Below are positions 18,213-27,451 of a DNA stretch of 64,000 nt, piece by piece. Under the pieces are notes generated by a model, which had not been told where the DNA came from, searched no databases, and saw only the letters and a list, made by a program, of their open reading frames with translations. The stretch's first letter is position 1. Every line of letters begins with the position of its first letter. Made by a program: the position numbers and the translations under genes. The DNA is from Shimia sp040370365 (GTDB lineage Bacteria; Pseudomonadota; Alphaproteobacteria; Rhodobacterales; Rhodobacteraceae), in NCBI RefSeq assembly GCF_040370365.1, contig NZ_BAABWQ010000001.1:1116001-1180000 (forward strand). The letters run 5' to 3'.

Positions 18213-20138
18213 CTAGAGCTGCTGGGCCAACTGCTGCAATCCTGGGTCCTCCGGGTTGAACCGCAGAGCTCTGTCCAGCTGGCGTTTGGCTTGGGCGCGC
18301 CCATGTGTCTCCGCGGTCAGGCGGACCAACGATGACCATGCTTGTACATTCTGTGGATTGATCCGAACCGCCTCTGTCAGAGCCCCAATGGCGGATGGCA
18401 AGTTGCCCGCAACCATGGCATAGCCTGCCACCTGCAAATGGGCCTCGGCAAAATCCATCTGATTGCGCACCATCGCGCCAAATTCCCTGTAGGCCTGCGC
18501 CACATAAGGACGCAAATTTTCCGGCATCCGACTGGCCGGCTGTCCCATCAACGCCCGGGCGGCCGCCAGCCTCACTGTGCGCCGCTCATCGTTCAAGCCT
18601 TTGATTAAATAGGGGGCTGAGGCCACGATTGCGCGTTCTCGCAGCGCATCTAAGGCCCCGACCCGCACCTGGGGATCAGGATCATCCAAAAACGCACCAA
18701 GCTCCGTCAATTCCAGCGTCGTCGCGCCCGCTCCCAAAAGCCACAACGCTGTGGCCCGCACCAAACCTGCCTGATCAATGTCCTGTGCAAGCGCCATCAA
18801 CTCCGGTGCAGCGGCGCGCCCGTCACGTCGACCTTCTGCCAAAACTGCCCCATAGTGCGGTTCGTTCCAGCGCCCATCAGGGTACCATGCTGCAACCTGA
18901 TCCGCCGCCCATTTGGCACTTTGATCTGTATGACAGCGCGAACAGGCATCTGGCGTTCCCAACTGGGCGGACACATCTGGCCGTGGCACTCGGAAATTGT
19001 GATCGCGCCGCCAATCGATACCCATGTAAACCTGATCCGTCATATGACAGCTCACACATTGCGCGCCATCGCTGCCCTCGGCGTGGTGTGTGTGATCCAC
19101 CGTGTCGTAGTCTGCCAGCTGCAAACTGGGAAACTCTGGATTCCCGGCCTGTGAATGGCACTGTGTACACACCGCATTGCCTTCGGCCACAACCTCGCCT
19201 GTATGTGGCGCGTGACAGTTGGCACATGTCACACCCACTTGGTGCATTTTGGACTGCACAAAAGAGCCATAGACGAACACTTCATCCTGAATCTGCCCGT
19301 CGGGGTGATACAATCCAGGCCGCAACATCGACAGGTTGTACGCATCCGCAAACGCCGTGCCCGGCAGCGGATTGCCATTGCCAAAAGCTTCACGTCTGGA
19401 ATGACACCCTGCACATTGCTCCATCGCCTTATCAGGCTCACCCATCTGCGCCGAGAACCCCCAATCGTCCAGTGCGACGGCGTAGCGCCCGGGAGCAGTG
19501 CCGCTCACGATAGCCAAATGCGCCTCACCGGGGCCGTGGCAGGCCTCACATCCCACCCCGATCTCTGCCTGTTTTGACGCATACCGACGTCGCTGAAAAT
19601 CATAGTTTTTTTCAAACCCGGTGGCGTGGCACTCCGCGCAGCGTGCATTCCAATTTTTATAAGACCCGCTCCAATGAAAGGCATCTTCGGGTGGCAATTC
19701 CTGATCCGGATAAAGGTGATACCACTGACGAGCCTCCACATCCCAAACCACATCGAAACTCTGCATCCGGCCTTTGCCTGTTTCCAGGATCAGGTGTTGC
19801 AAAGGGTGCGTGCCCCCCACGGAATGCACCTCGTAGCGCTGTGTGATACCGCCCTCGGTGGCAAGAACAACCCGCTTGCCGTCCTCTATGAGGAACTGCA
19901 CGCGCATGTCGTCCTGCTCGAACTCTTCGCCTTCAAAAGCCCCCAGCAAGAGAGTGTCACCGGGTAGCCGCCAAGCCTGCGCGTGATGTGATTGTTGCCA
20001 TGCCTGTGTCTCATCTACATGACATTGCGCACATTGCACTGAGCCGACATAGGCGGGCGCGTCGCGCTCTTCGTCCTGTGCCTCAACAGGCGCTGCCAAC
20101 ATCCCTGCCGCCAGCAGACCAAAAACATATCGCATCAT
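18213..20138 (-). CDS. Octahaem c-type cytochrome with C-terminal HEAT and TPR repeats
   Basis: 641 residues with a Sec signal (about 1-20, ending VEAQ). Eight CXXCH haem sites can be counted: CAQCH 36, CAECH 167, CEACH 197, CAGCH 242, CANCH 305, CTQCH 324, CVSCH 361 and CSRCH 399. Several distal His residues (HTHHAEG, SHHAQAW) could be ligands. From about 430 to 545 come HEAT-like repeats (DDPDPQVRVGALDALRE, NDERRTVRLAAARAL), then a TPR-like end (about 560-640, AIGALTEAVRINPQNVQAW). The cytochrome part resembles the c554/nitrite-reductase-related periplasmic group, but the reaction is unknown. It lies 12 bases after batD and is the last gene of the MoxR/VWA operon. Confidence 0.85.
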   Translation of the reverse strand: MMRYVFGLLAAGMLAAPVEAQDEERDAPAYVGSVQCAQCHVDETQAWQQSHHAQAWRLPGDTLLLGAFEGEEFEQDDMRVQFLIEDGKRVVLATEGGITQRYEVHSVGGTHPLQHLILETGKGRMQSFDVVWDVEARQWYHLYPDQELPPEDAFHWSGSYKNWNARCAECHATGFEKNYDFQRRRYASKQAEIGVGCEACHGPGEAHLAIVSGTAPGRYAVALDDWGFSAQMGEPDKAMEQCAGCHSRREAFGNGNPLPGTAFADAYNLSMLRPGLYHPDGQIQDEVFVYGSFVQSKMHQVGVTCANCHAPHTGEVVAEGNAVCTQCHSQAGNPEFPSLQLADYDTVDHTHHAEGSDGAQCVSCHMTDQVYMGIDWRRDHNFRVPRPDVSAQLGTPDACSRCHTDQSAKWAADQVAAWYPDGRWNEPHYGAVLAEGRRDGRAAAPELMALAQDIDQAGLVRATALWLLGAGATTLELTELGAFLDDPDPQVRVGALDALRERAIVASAPYLIKGLNDERRTVRLAAARALMGQPASRMPENLRPYVAQAYREFGAMVRNQMDFAEAHLQVAGYAMVAGNLPSAIGALTEAVRINPQNVQAWSSLVRLTAETHGRAQAKRQLDRALRFNPEDPGLQQLAQQL

Positions 20139-20150
20139 AGTGGGAATCTT

Positions 20151-21437
20151 TCAGCCTTCACGTGCCGCATCGGGATTCAAAACCGCCAATGCCTTAGGGT
20201 TCGTTGCACGACGATACCTCAGCTTGCGCCTCAGTCCACGTACTTCTTGCGTCAGAGTGCGCCACGCGCCACTTCCATCCGCCACAGCAGTAAGTCCAAA
20301 CTGCGCTTGACCAAGGATCAAAAAGGCAGCTTCAACCGCCGCCTCGGCATCTGGGGCACGCCTATCACAGCGCCTGCGCCAAATATCAAACGCCCGCTGA
20401 CTGGCTGACAAATCCTGCGCGCGAAGAGCCGACTTCAGAGCCTTCCACGCAAAGGCTTCACTCTCACGCCATGCCAAGCGCCGCGCCGCAATGACCCCAG
20501 CGATTGGCTTCGCAAAAATCCAGCACGCAAACAAAACGATGGCAAAGCCCAACACCACTATGCCTGCGCGCCTCGCAAACGCGCGCGCCCCACGATCGCC
20601 ACCTCCTGACACAGCCAAAGGTGCGGAGGCTTTCACCTCCACCGCCGGCACACTGGCCACCTCCACCTCCTTGGTGCTCAAGTTGTACCAGCTCAGCGTG
20701 ATCTCTGGCAGCGCACCATCTGCGGCCCCTTCGGCGACATAGACAGTAGTTTCCGTCCGCACTCCCGAGATCACACCTCTGTTTTCTGTTTCCTCAACAT
20801 TGGCGGTCTCAGGATACGCCCGTAGCCCTTCCAGTGCGGCCTCTGGCAACAGAGACGGCAAAAACATCGGTGTCACACCATCGATCTGCGCAGTGACACT
20901 GCGCGAGAAACTGTCCCCCGCCTTAAGCTCCGTTGTTGGACCGTCCACCGTCTGTGTCAGTTTTAAGCTTTCAGCAGCCACAAAAGGATCAAGCCCTTCA
21001 GCGCCATCAGGCACCACAGCGTTCAAACGAAACTCTGGCACTGGCAAAGTGGTTTCCAAAACACCGTCGCCTTGAGGAGATTGATAGCGCACCGTCACGC
21101 TGCTTTCTGGCAGCACAAAGTCACCCGGCACCAAAGGCGTGATTTGGTAGCGCCGAGAAATCCCCGCCCATGTTTGCCCGCCAATTGATTTGCTGGTTGG
21201 CGTGCTGGCCTTTGACGGAAGACGCACCAACATATTGGGGCTTTCAAAATCCGGCCAAATAGGGGGGTCGGGCATAAACGTGGGCACCAAAACCGTCAAC
21301 CGCAACGTCAACGGCTGCCCCGGCACGGTCTCTGTTTCCTCAAACTGCACATCTATTGTAGGCACATCACTGCCCTGCGCCAAAGCGGCACTCCACACAG
21401 GCAGACACAGTGCCAAGAAAACGAGAACCACTCTCAT
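20151..21437 (-). CDS. batD: BatD-like protein
   Basis: 428 residues. A signal peptide (about 1-20, ALAQ) leads to an extracytoplasmic region of immunoglobulin-like beta structure (PTIDVQFEETETVPGQPLTLRLTV at the start), then one membrane segment at about 288-310 (AGIVVLGFAIVLFACWIFA) and a basic cytoplasmic tail. This matches BatD ('oxygen tolerance') proteins that accompany MoxR and VWA proteins. It overlaps the upstream VWA/TPR gene by four bases. The function is not settled in any species; a role in assembling or stabilising envelope proteins is usually proposed. Confidence 0.8.
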   Translation of the reverse strand: MRVVLVFLALCLPVWSAALAQGSDVPTIDVQFEETETVPGQPLTLRLTVLVPTFMPDPPIWPDFESPNMLVRLPSKASTPTSKSIGGQTWAGISRRYQITPLVPGDFVLPESSVTVRYQSPQGDGVLETTLPVPEFRLNAVVPDGAEGLDPFVAAESLKLTQTVDGPTTELKAGDSFSRSVTAQIDGVTPMFLPSLLPEAALEGLRAYPETANVEETENRGVISGVRTETTVYVAEGAADGALPEITLSWYNLSTKEVEVASVPAVEVKASAPLAVSGGGDRGARAFARRAGIVVLGFAIVLFACWIFAKPIAGVIAARRLAWRESEAFAWKALKSALRAQDLSASQRAFDIWRRRCDRRAPDAEAAVEAAFLILGQAQFGLTAVADGSGAWRTLTQEVRGLRRKLRYRRATNPKALAVLNPDAAREG

Positions 21438-22990
21438 TGTCTGGCCTCCTGCGCCGCTTCAAGCCGGAAACGTTGGCGTAGAAAATCCGCCGTACGTGTG
21501 TCCACAGTGCGCATCCATTGGTCTGTTGAAAGATGCTGCGCCACTTCATCTTGAGAGGCTTGAACTTGCGTGTCCTCTCCTTTGCCGCTTTCATTGTCAA
21601 ACACCACATCATCCGCGCCAATGCCGGTGTCTTCGCCCGTATCGGATTGTTCCTGTGTGGTTTCAACATAGGTGACGATTTGTCTGGCAATCGGCAAATT
21701 TTGCTGCGCCCCGACATGATCCGGGTCAATCTCAAGCGCCCTCTCAAAGGCGCGTACTCCATCGCGATATCCCCGCGACTTCAAATGCGCCATGCCTTGC
21801 AAAAACGCCGCCTCAGCGGTGTCCAGCCCCGCCATCTCCGTAGCGGCGGTCTCATAAGCCCCCCCACGATAAAGCGCCAAGCCGCGAAGATATGGATCGG
21901 CAAACCGCCCTGCTGCCAAGTCATAGTCCTTGCGTTCAAACGCCAACCAACCCTGTTGATCTGGTGTCAAAAACCAATCGCGCCAGCCCTCCGCATGCGC
22001 GGCACCGGGCTGGACCAACCAAGCGAGAAACACAACCTGCGCTGCCCAACGCACCGCCATGCCGCGGCGAAACCAAAACAACATCAGTAATAGCGCGGGC
22101 CAAACAAACCACGATCCACGGTCCTCCCATGGCTGGGTTTCGTCCGCCAATCGCGCGCGCTGATAGGCCGACGCCAACGAACGCTCTACCGCCGCGACAT
22201 CACGCCCATCTGCTGTGACTTGCTGCGTCACGCTGCCCTGCGGGCCTTTGGGCAGCGGCGTGCCATCTGGCAAAAGGTATAAGAAACTCAATGAGGCCAA
22301 AGCCCGCTCCGTCTCTGGGTTTACTGCGGACCATGTCGCCTCAAGTGCCGCGACATCTGCGGCGCTTAACGCATCAAGCAAGAACACCACGCCCCCCGCG
22401 CTGGCTTCGCGCTGCATTAACATGTCCGCAACCGCCAGCCCTTTGGCGACATCACGCCCCTCAACCGGCATCACATCCGCTGTCAGCCCCTCAAGGTAAG
22501 GCTGCATAACACCCGGGTCTTCGCTCATTGGCACAACCACATGAGCACTTCCCGCATAGGCCACAAGCGCCGTGCGTGCTCCCGCGCGCAACGCCAGCAA
22601 GTCCAGAGCTTTCTGCTTTGCACGCGCCAAACGGCTCGGAGCCACATCTGTGCCCTCCATCGATGGTGTCACCTGCATCAGCAGCACCAAAGGCGCGGTT
22701 TGCGCAGCAAACGGAGCGGGCGCGCGCGTCCATGCGGGACCCGCGGCTCCACCAATGATCAGAATCAGAGTAAACGATATGATATCAATTGGTTGCACGC
22801 GCGCCTTTGTGGTTCCTGACACGGTAAGAGCCGCAACCAAATGTGGCGCTATCCAGCCTAGCTGCGCCGCTTTGGCGCGTGTTCTTCCCCGCAGCCCCCA
22901 CCAAATCGTGGCGACCGGCAGCGCCACAAGCCAGACCCAAGGCCGCAAAAAATGGAAGGCATCAAGGTAGGCAAGTGCGGCAGCATTCAT
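21434..22990 (-). CDS. VWA-domain and TPR protein (BatB/BatC-like) with degenerate MIDAS
   Basis: 518 residues combining BatB- and BatC-like parts. Membrane segments at about 15-33 and 68-85 precede a von Willebrand A domain (about 98-270); another follows at about 300-330 (WPALLLMLFWF), then TPR repeats (about 370-445: GYRDGVRAFERALEIDPDH) and an acidic tail. The metal-site motif, normally DxSxS, reads QVTPS at 106-110, so the first Asp is missing. The gene overlaps batA by four bases and batD by four. It is probably a scaffold partner of the MoxR ATPase at the inner membrane. Confidence 0.82.
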   Translation of the reverse strand: MNAAALAYLDAFHFLRPWVWLVALPVATIWWGLRGRTRAKAAQLGWIAPHLVAALTVSGTTKARVQPIDIISFTLILIIGGAAGPAWTRAPAPFAAQTAPLVLLMQVTPSMEGTDVAPSRLARAKQKALDLLALRAGARTALVAYAGSAHVVVPMSEDPGVMQPYLEGLTADVMPVEGRDVAKGLAVADMLMQREASAGGVVFLLDALSAADVAALEATWSAVNPETERALASLSFLYLLPDGTPLPKGPQGSVTQQVTADGRDVAAVERSLASAYQRARLADETQPWEDRGSWFVWPALLLMLFWFRRGMAVRWAAQVVFLAWLVQPGAAHAEGWRDWFLTPDQQGWLAFERKDYDLAAGRFADPYLRGLALYRGGAYETAATEMAGLDTAEAAFLQGMAHLKSRGYRDGVRAFERALEIDPDHVGAQQNLPIARQIVTYVETTQEQSDTGEDTGIGADDVVFDNESGKGEDTQVQASQDEVAQHLSTDQWMRTVDTRTADFLRQRFRLEAAQEARQ

Positions 22991-23970
22991 ATCGCAGACC
23001 TCCGCCGCGCGCCCAGCCAGAAAACGCCGAGCAACAGCACGCCAACTGCAACCGCCAGCAACAGCGCAAGATGTCCCAAAGGCTCGCGCTGCCGCCAGCG
23101 CAACGTGTCCTGCGCACGTGGGGTTTGCGCGTCAATCTGCTGATATATCGCATCCAATGCCTGCGCATCAGCGGCAAAAAAACCTTCTCCGCCAGTGCGG
23201 GCGGCCAGCGCACTCAGCGCATCCATATCCAAACGATCTTCCCCACTGGCCTTGGGATCCCCCACCCCAATCGCAAACAGAGTCACACCTTTGTCGCGCG
23301 CAATCTCAGCGGCGTTGATTGGGCTCATCCGGCTGGCCGTGTCATTGCCATCGGACAAAAGGATCAACAGCCGCTCGTCAATGTCACTGGCTTCAAACGT
23401 GTGGATTGCCAGTCCAATCGCATCGCCCAGCGCTGTGTGCGGGCCAGCCATGCCCACCTCAGTCTGCTGCAAAAGCGCTTCGACCGTATCCAGATCTTCG
23501 GTCAGCGGCGCCTGCACGTAGGCTTGTGATCCAAATACAATCAGCGCCACCCGATCACCTTCACGGCTCTCGAGAAAAGCCGAGACCACATCTTGCACCG
23601 CCGCAAACCGTTGCTGCGCTTTGCCATCCGGCCCCGGGAAATCCACCTTGTCCATGGACCCCGAAATATCAATCGCCAAGATCACATCTCGCGACGCCTT
23701 GCTGATCTCCTTTGGTGGACCAAGCCGCACCGGTTCTGCCAAGGCCAAAAGCAGCAGCGCCCAGATCGCTGCGCCCGCAACAAGCGCCATCCGCCTGTGC
23801 GCCACCACAGCTGCACCATCACGCACCGCCACGCCGGACGCCTGCGCAAGTGCTGCAAAAAACGGCAACCGCACGGCATCCTCACGCTGCCGGTAGGCAG
23901 GTAACCCAAAACGCACCAACAATGGCAAAGGCAACAACACGAAGATCCAAGGGTGCGTCAGTTCAATCAT
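22987..23970 (-). CDS. batA: VWA-domain protein (BatA-like)
   Basis: 327 residues from ATG 23970. N-terminal and mid membrane segments (about 7-20 and 60-80), then a VWA domain with an intact MIDAS motif DISGSM (D101-S103-S105), the later SDGNDTASR element and a C-terminal membrane anchor (about 300-320: LALLLAVAVGVLLLGVFWL). Such proteins sit in the inner membrane with the VWA domain on one face and serve as adaptors for MoxR. The start overlaps the DUF4381 stop. The GTG one codon earlier is an alternative start. Confidence 0.85.
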   Translation of the reverse strand: MIELTHPWIFVLLPLPLLVRFGLPAYRQREDAVRLPFFAALAQASGVAVRDGAAVVAHRRMALVAGAAIWALLLLALAEPVRLGPPKEISKASRDVILAIDISGSMDKVDFPGPDGKAQQRFAAVQDVVSAFLESREGDRVALIVFGSQAYVQAPLTEDLDTVEALLQQTEVGMAGPHTALGDAIGLAIHTFEASDIDERLLILLSDGNDTASRMSPINAAEIARDKGVTLFAIGVGDPKASGEDRLDMDALSALAARTGGEGFFAADAQALDAIYQQIDAQTPRAQDTLRWRQREPLGHLALLLAVAVGVLLLGVFWLGARRRSAI

Positions 23971-24469
23971 CACCGCCCCCTGCCGCTGTTTGATCGTGAT
24001 GTTGGATCCATTCCCGCGCCACCGATATCAGCGCAGCATCACCGGACTGCGGATTTGGCACAAACGCGACGTTGGACAGCACACGCCCCGCCCCTTGCCG
24101 AAACACCTCTCCACCGCCGGTCTCATCCAGAAACCGCAACCACGCTTGCCCGCTCAATCCCGCCACCCGCTTCCGACCGTACACGGTCAGCGCAACACGT
24201 TTTAGAATTGTAGAAATCTCTACCGCGTCCGTCCCTGCGGCATCCAATGCCCGCAAGGCCTCTCGACGATAGGCGTTGGCCTGATAACGCCGCCATACGC
24301 GCCACGCCTGCCACATCAGCACCAGACCAAAACACCCTGCCAAAACCGCCCATCCCGCGGTCTGCGGCATCATCGACACCGGCGCGGGCTCAGGCACCTC
24401 GACCAACAGATTGAGCAAACCAACAAGACTGTCAGCCTCAAGCGCATTTGTCGGAGGCGTGTCGCTCAT
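23963..24469 (-). CDS. DUF4381 membrane protein
   Basis: 168 residues. A short N-terminal region (PPTNALEADSLVGLLNLL) precedes one membrane segment at about 37-57 (AGWAVLAGCFGLVLMWQAW) and a basic cytoplasmic domain (YRREALRALDAAG, LTVYGRKRVAGLSGQAWLRFLDETG). This is the DUF4381 form found in MoxR/VWA operons; no biochemical role is known. I chose ATG 24469 because it overlaps the DUF58 stop as ATGA; an upstream extension in the same frame is Ala/Gly-rich shadow sequence. Confidence 0.82.
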   Translation of the reverse strand: MSDTPPTNALEADSLVGLLNLLVEVPEPAPVSMMPQTAGWAVLAGCFGLVLMWQAWRVWRRYQANAYRREALRALDAAGTDAVEISTILKRVALTVYGRKRVAGLSGQAWLRFLDETGGGEVFRQGAGRVLSNVAFVPNPQSGDAALISVAREWIQHHDQTAAGGGDD

Positions 24470-25446
24470 CGTTGCGCCCCGCCCAATAACCGCACCACCT
24501 GAGGCAAGGTTTCCTCCGCCGTGCTCAGCGGCAGCACCGACAAGCGCATCCGGGTTTGCCATGACTTGATCTGCTCGATGCGATGCGTGGCAACAGACAG
24601 CACACCTGTGCGCACCATCGCCTCCCCGATGTCCAACTCAGCTTGTTTGTTGCCATCAGTCCCAACCACAGTGCCCTGCTCTGGAAGCTGCGTCGACGTG
24701 GGGTCAGAAACCACGCCCAAAACCACGTCATTGTGCTGGGCAATTGCGCCAAGATGAAACTGTGTTGCCTCATCGGCTGCATCAAAATCGCTCAGCACAA
24801 TCACCAAATGATCTCGCCGCGCCAATCGGGCCACCGCGGTTAGAACATCGTTTAACGCCATCGGCGCCACGGTCGGCGCGGTTGCCGACAGCCGCTGATT
24901 GCCCGCCACAACGGCAGACAAAAACCGTGTCAAAGCCGCCTGCCCACGCTTGGGTCGCAGCTCTTCAATCTCCTGATCCCCAAAAACAATCCCGCCGATG
25001 CGGTCCCCTTGCGCGACCACCCTATGGGCCGCAATCGCTGCACATTCTGCCGCCGTTACCGATTTTGTATTGCGCACCGTGCCAAAAAACATCGACATGC
25101 GTTGATCCACCACGATCAGCGTAGGACGGTCACGCTCCTCGGTATACACCCGCACATACGGCGTACGCGCCCGTGCAGTGACTTTCCAATCAATCGAGCG
25201 GACATCATCACCGGGCAGATACCCCCGTAACTCTTCAAAATCGAGCCCACGCCCGCGAATGCGAGACCGGTGACGCCCCTGCAAAACCGACGTCGCGGGG
25301 TGACGTGACAGCAAAGAAATCGCCCGCGCCGCCGGCGCAAATCCACGCAAATGTGACAGCGTGATGTGTACGCGCGTGTCGGTTGGCGCCTGCGAAGAAC
25401 GCTTCGGGGCAAGTCCCATACGCGATATGGCCGCACGGTGTTTCAT
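24466..25446 (-). CDS. DUF58 domain protein
   Basis: 326 residues, cytoplasmic. The DUF58 signature is clear at about 73-88 (LRGYLPGDDVRSIDWK), followed by TPYVRVYTEERDRPTL and a VWA-like fold (LIVVDQRMSMFFGT, HLVIVLSDFDAADEA). DUF58 proteins nearly always sit directly behind moxR, as here (6-base gap). The clustering suggests it bridges MoxR to its client, but no activity is established. The DxSxS position reads DQRMS, so metal binding is doubtful. Confidence 0.87.
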   Translation of the reverse strand: MKHRAAISRMGLAPKRSSQAPTDTRVHITLSHLRGFAPAARAISLLSRHPATSVLQGRHRSRIRGRGLDFEELRGYLPGDDVRSIDWKVTARARTPYVRVYTEERDRPTLIVVDQRMSMFFGTVRNTKSVTAAECAAIAAHRVVAQGDRIGGIVFGDQEIEELRPKRGQAALTRFLSAVVAGNQRLSATAPTVAPMALNDVLTAVARLARRDHLVIVLSDFDAADEATQFHLGAIAQHNDVVLGVVSDPTSTQLPEQGTVVGTDGNKQAELDIGEAMVRTGVLSVATHRIEQIKSWQTRMRLSVLPLSTAEETLPQVVRLLGGAQR

Positions 25447-25452
25447 GGCCGC

Positions 25453-26442
25453 TTAAGGCAGCGCCACGACAGACAGCACTTCAGCCACCACTTGATCTGC
25501 CGACACACCTGTGCCCTGCGCCTCATAGCTCAACGTCAGTCGATGGCGCAGCACATCCGGCGCAATTGCCTGCACGTCTTTCGGGTCAACATAGTCCCGC
25601 CCTTCCATCCACGCATGGGCCCGCGCGCAACGATCCAAGGCCAGTGAGCCGCGTGGGCTGGCTCCGATCTCAATCCATTTCGCCAAATCCGCGCTGAAGT
25701 CACTCGGCGTGCGTGTGGCCTGCACCAACGTGGCCATATATGTTTCCATCGCTTCGGCGCAATGCAACGTCGCGATCTCACGGCGCGCGTCAAACACCAC
25801 CTGCTGAGCGATTGGATCGGCTTTCTCCGCTGCGCCGCTTTTGGCTTCATCGCCCAAGGCGGCCTGTTCTTCGCCGCGCACCAAACGGATCACCTCGACC
25901 TCATCTGCCAACGACGGATAATCGATCCGAACATGCATCAAGAATCGGTCCATCTGCGCCTCTGGCAGCGGGTATGTGCCCTCTTGTTCCACCGGATTTT
26001 GGGTGGCCAAGACCATAAACAGCGGGTCCATCTTATGTGTAGTGCCCGCCACCGTCACCTGACGTTCTTCCATTGCTTCTAGGAGAGCGGCTTGCACCTT
26101 AGCGGGGGCACGGTTGATTTCATCCGCCAGCACCACATTGGCAAAGATCGGACCGGGTTGAAACTTGAATTGCCCGCCATCCTCACTTTGAAAGTACATC
26201 TCAGTGCCGGTCACATCCGCAGGCAGCAAATCAGGCGTGAACTGAATCCGAGAGTACGCACACTCCAAGTTCTTCGCCAACGCCTTCACGGCGCGGGTTT
26301 TGGCCAATCCCGGCAACCCCTCGAGCAACAGATTGCCATTTGCCAGCACCCCAATGAGCAGCCGGTCGATCACAGCCTCTTGGCCGATGATCGACTTCCC
26401 CATGCGCGCCTTTAGGGTTTCGATCTGCTCAAGCGTGCTCAT
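25453..26442 (-). CDS. MoxR-family AAA+ ATPase
   Basis: 329 residues. Walker A GLPGLAKT at 42-49, Walker B VVLADEIN at about 103-110, sensor 1 ATQNPVEQEGTYPLPEAQMDRF and a sensor-2/lid region near the C-terminus (SPRGSLALDRCARAHA). MoxR ATPases are chaperone-like; the name comes from methanol dehydrogenase maturation, and relatives help insert metals or assemble enzyme complexes with VWA partners. It overlaps the upstream HAD gene by four bases, placing the HAD protein in the same operon. Confidence 0.93.
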   Translation of the reverse strand: MSTLEQIETLKARMGKSIIGQEAVIDRLLIGVLANGNLLLEGLPGLAKTRAVKALAKNLECAYSRIQFTPDLLPADVTGTEMYFQSEDGGQFKFQPGPIFANVVLADEINRAPAKVQAALLEAMEERQVTVAGTTHKMDPLFMVLATQNPVEQEGTYPLPEAQMDRFLMHVRIDYPSLADEVEVIRLVRGEEQAALGDEAKSGAAEKADPIAQQVVFDARREIATLHCAEAMETYMATLVQATRTPSDFSADLAKWIEIGASPRGSLALDRCARAHAWMEGRDYVDPKDVQAIAPDVLRHRLTLSYEAQGTGVSADQVVAEVLSVVALP

Positions 26443-27434
26443 TGTTGGCTATCCCCGGTGAAAATCCGGTTCCAGTCGTCTTTCATGTCCACCAGAACCC
26501 AGCCGCGAATTTCTGCTTCATCCAAGCCGCGATTGAGCACGCCGATATGGCCCTCACGGTCATAGGCCCACTCCCGATCTGCATCGGTGTGGTGGATGTA
26601 AACACCCAACCGCGGCCCGTCGCCTGCAGTCGTGTATTCCAGCATCTCAAAATCCCCGTCAGAATTGCCAACGGCTATGATAGGGCGCTTGCCAATATGG
26701 TGGTTGATGGCCACCGGCTTGCCGCCTTTGTCGTCGTTGAAGAACAACGTTTCACCCTTCATGATCGTCGGCACACCATCGATCACCTCATAGGTCGACG
26801 TCAGCGAGGACCCAATGGTCTGCTCCGACGGGATACCATAGGCGTCCTCCGCAAAAACCCGCATAAAATCAATGCCCCCACCTGACACGATGTAGGTCTT
26901 AAAACCTTCGTCACGCAGATAGCTCAACAACTCGACCATTGGCTGGTAGGTCATCTGGTCAAATCCGTAGCCAGTGGTGGGGTGTTTTGCGTCCGCCACC
27001 CATGCCGCCACATCGGCGGAAAACGCTTCCAAACTCTGATTGGCATGCGACAACGCCAAAATTTCAATGAGCCCTTCTTTGCCACCTGCAAGAACGCCGT
27101 CCATGTCGCCCGCAGCCGCCGCTTTCAACGCGTCACTGGTCAGTTTGGAGGGGTCTTCTGCGCCAATTTTGGCCACACGGTCCAAAGCAAAAAACAGTTG
27201 GAAATATACGGGCTGTTCAGCCCAAAGTGTGCCGTCGTTGTCAAACACCGCGATACGATCCGCGGGTGTTACATACTCGGGCCCACCCACCTCAGATACT
27301 GCCTCGACAAAGGTGATAATCTTGCCTTTGGAAGCGCCCTGCCATGATGGCAACGGGTCAGCCAATCCAATGCCACCAATCCCTGTAAGGAGAAGCGCTG
27401 CACATGTTGTCTGAATGGATCTGAAATATGTCAT
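26439..27434 (-). CDS. Exported HAD-superfamily hydrolase
   Basis: 331 residues from ATG 27434 (AGGTGA ribosome site seven bases upstream). A signal peptide (about 1-25, CAALLLTGIGGIGLA) exports it. HAD motif I is VFDNDGTLW (D65-N-D67-G-T), motif II is near YIVSGGGIDF, and motif III/IV is near IAVGNSDGDFEM. The layout matches phosphatase-type HAD enzymes such as phosphoserine-phosphatase relatives, but an exported one acts in the periplasm on an unknown phosphate ester. It heads the MoxR/VWA operon and lies just downstream of the arylsulfatase gene, from which a terminator separates it. Confidence 0.85.
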   Translation of the reverse strand: MTYFRSIQTTCAALLLTGIGGIGLADPLPSWQGASKGKIITFVEAVSEVGGPEYVTPADRIAVFDNDGTLWAEQPVYFQLFFALDRVAKIGAEDPSKLTSDALKAAAAGDMDGVLAGGKEGLIEILALSHANQSLEAFSADVAAWVADAKHPTTGYGFDQMTYQPMVELLSYLRDEGFKTYIVSGGGIDFMRVFAEDAYGIPSEQTIGSSLTSTYEVIDGVPTIMKGETLFFNDDKGGKPVAINHHIGKRPIIAVGNSDGDFEMLEYTTAGDGPRLGVYIHHTDADREWAYDREGHIGVLNRGLDEAEIRGWVLVDMKDDWNRIFTGDSQQ

Positions 27435-27451
27435 TTGGTCACCTGAAACTT

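Noticed and set aside
22215..22499. Plus-strand frames opposite the VWA/TPR gene
   Set aside because: High Ser/Ala/Pro content and position fully inside a minus-strand gene with coupled neighbours.
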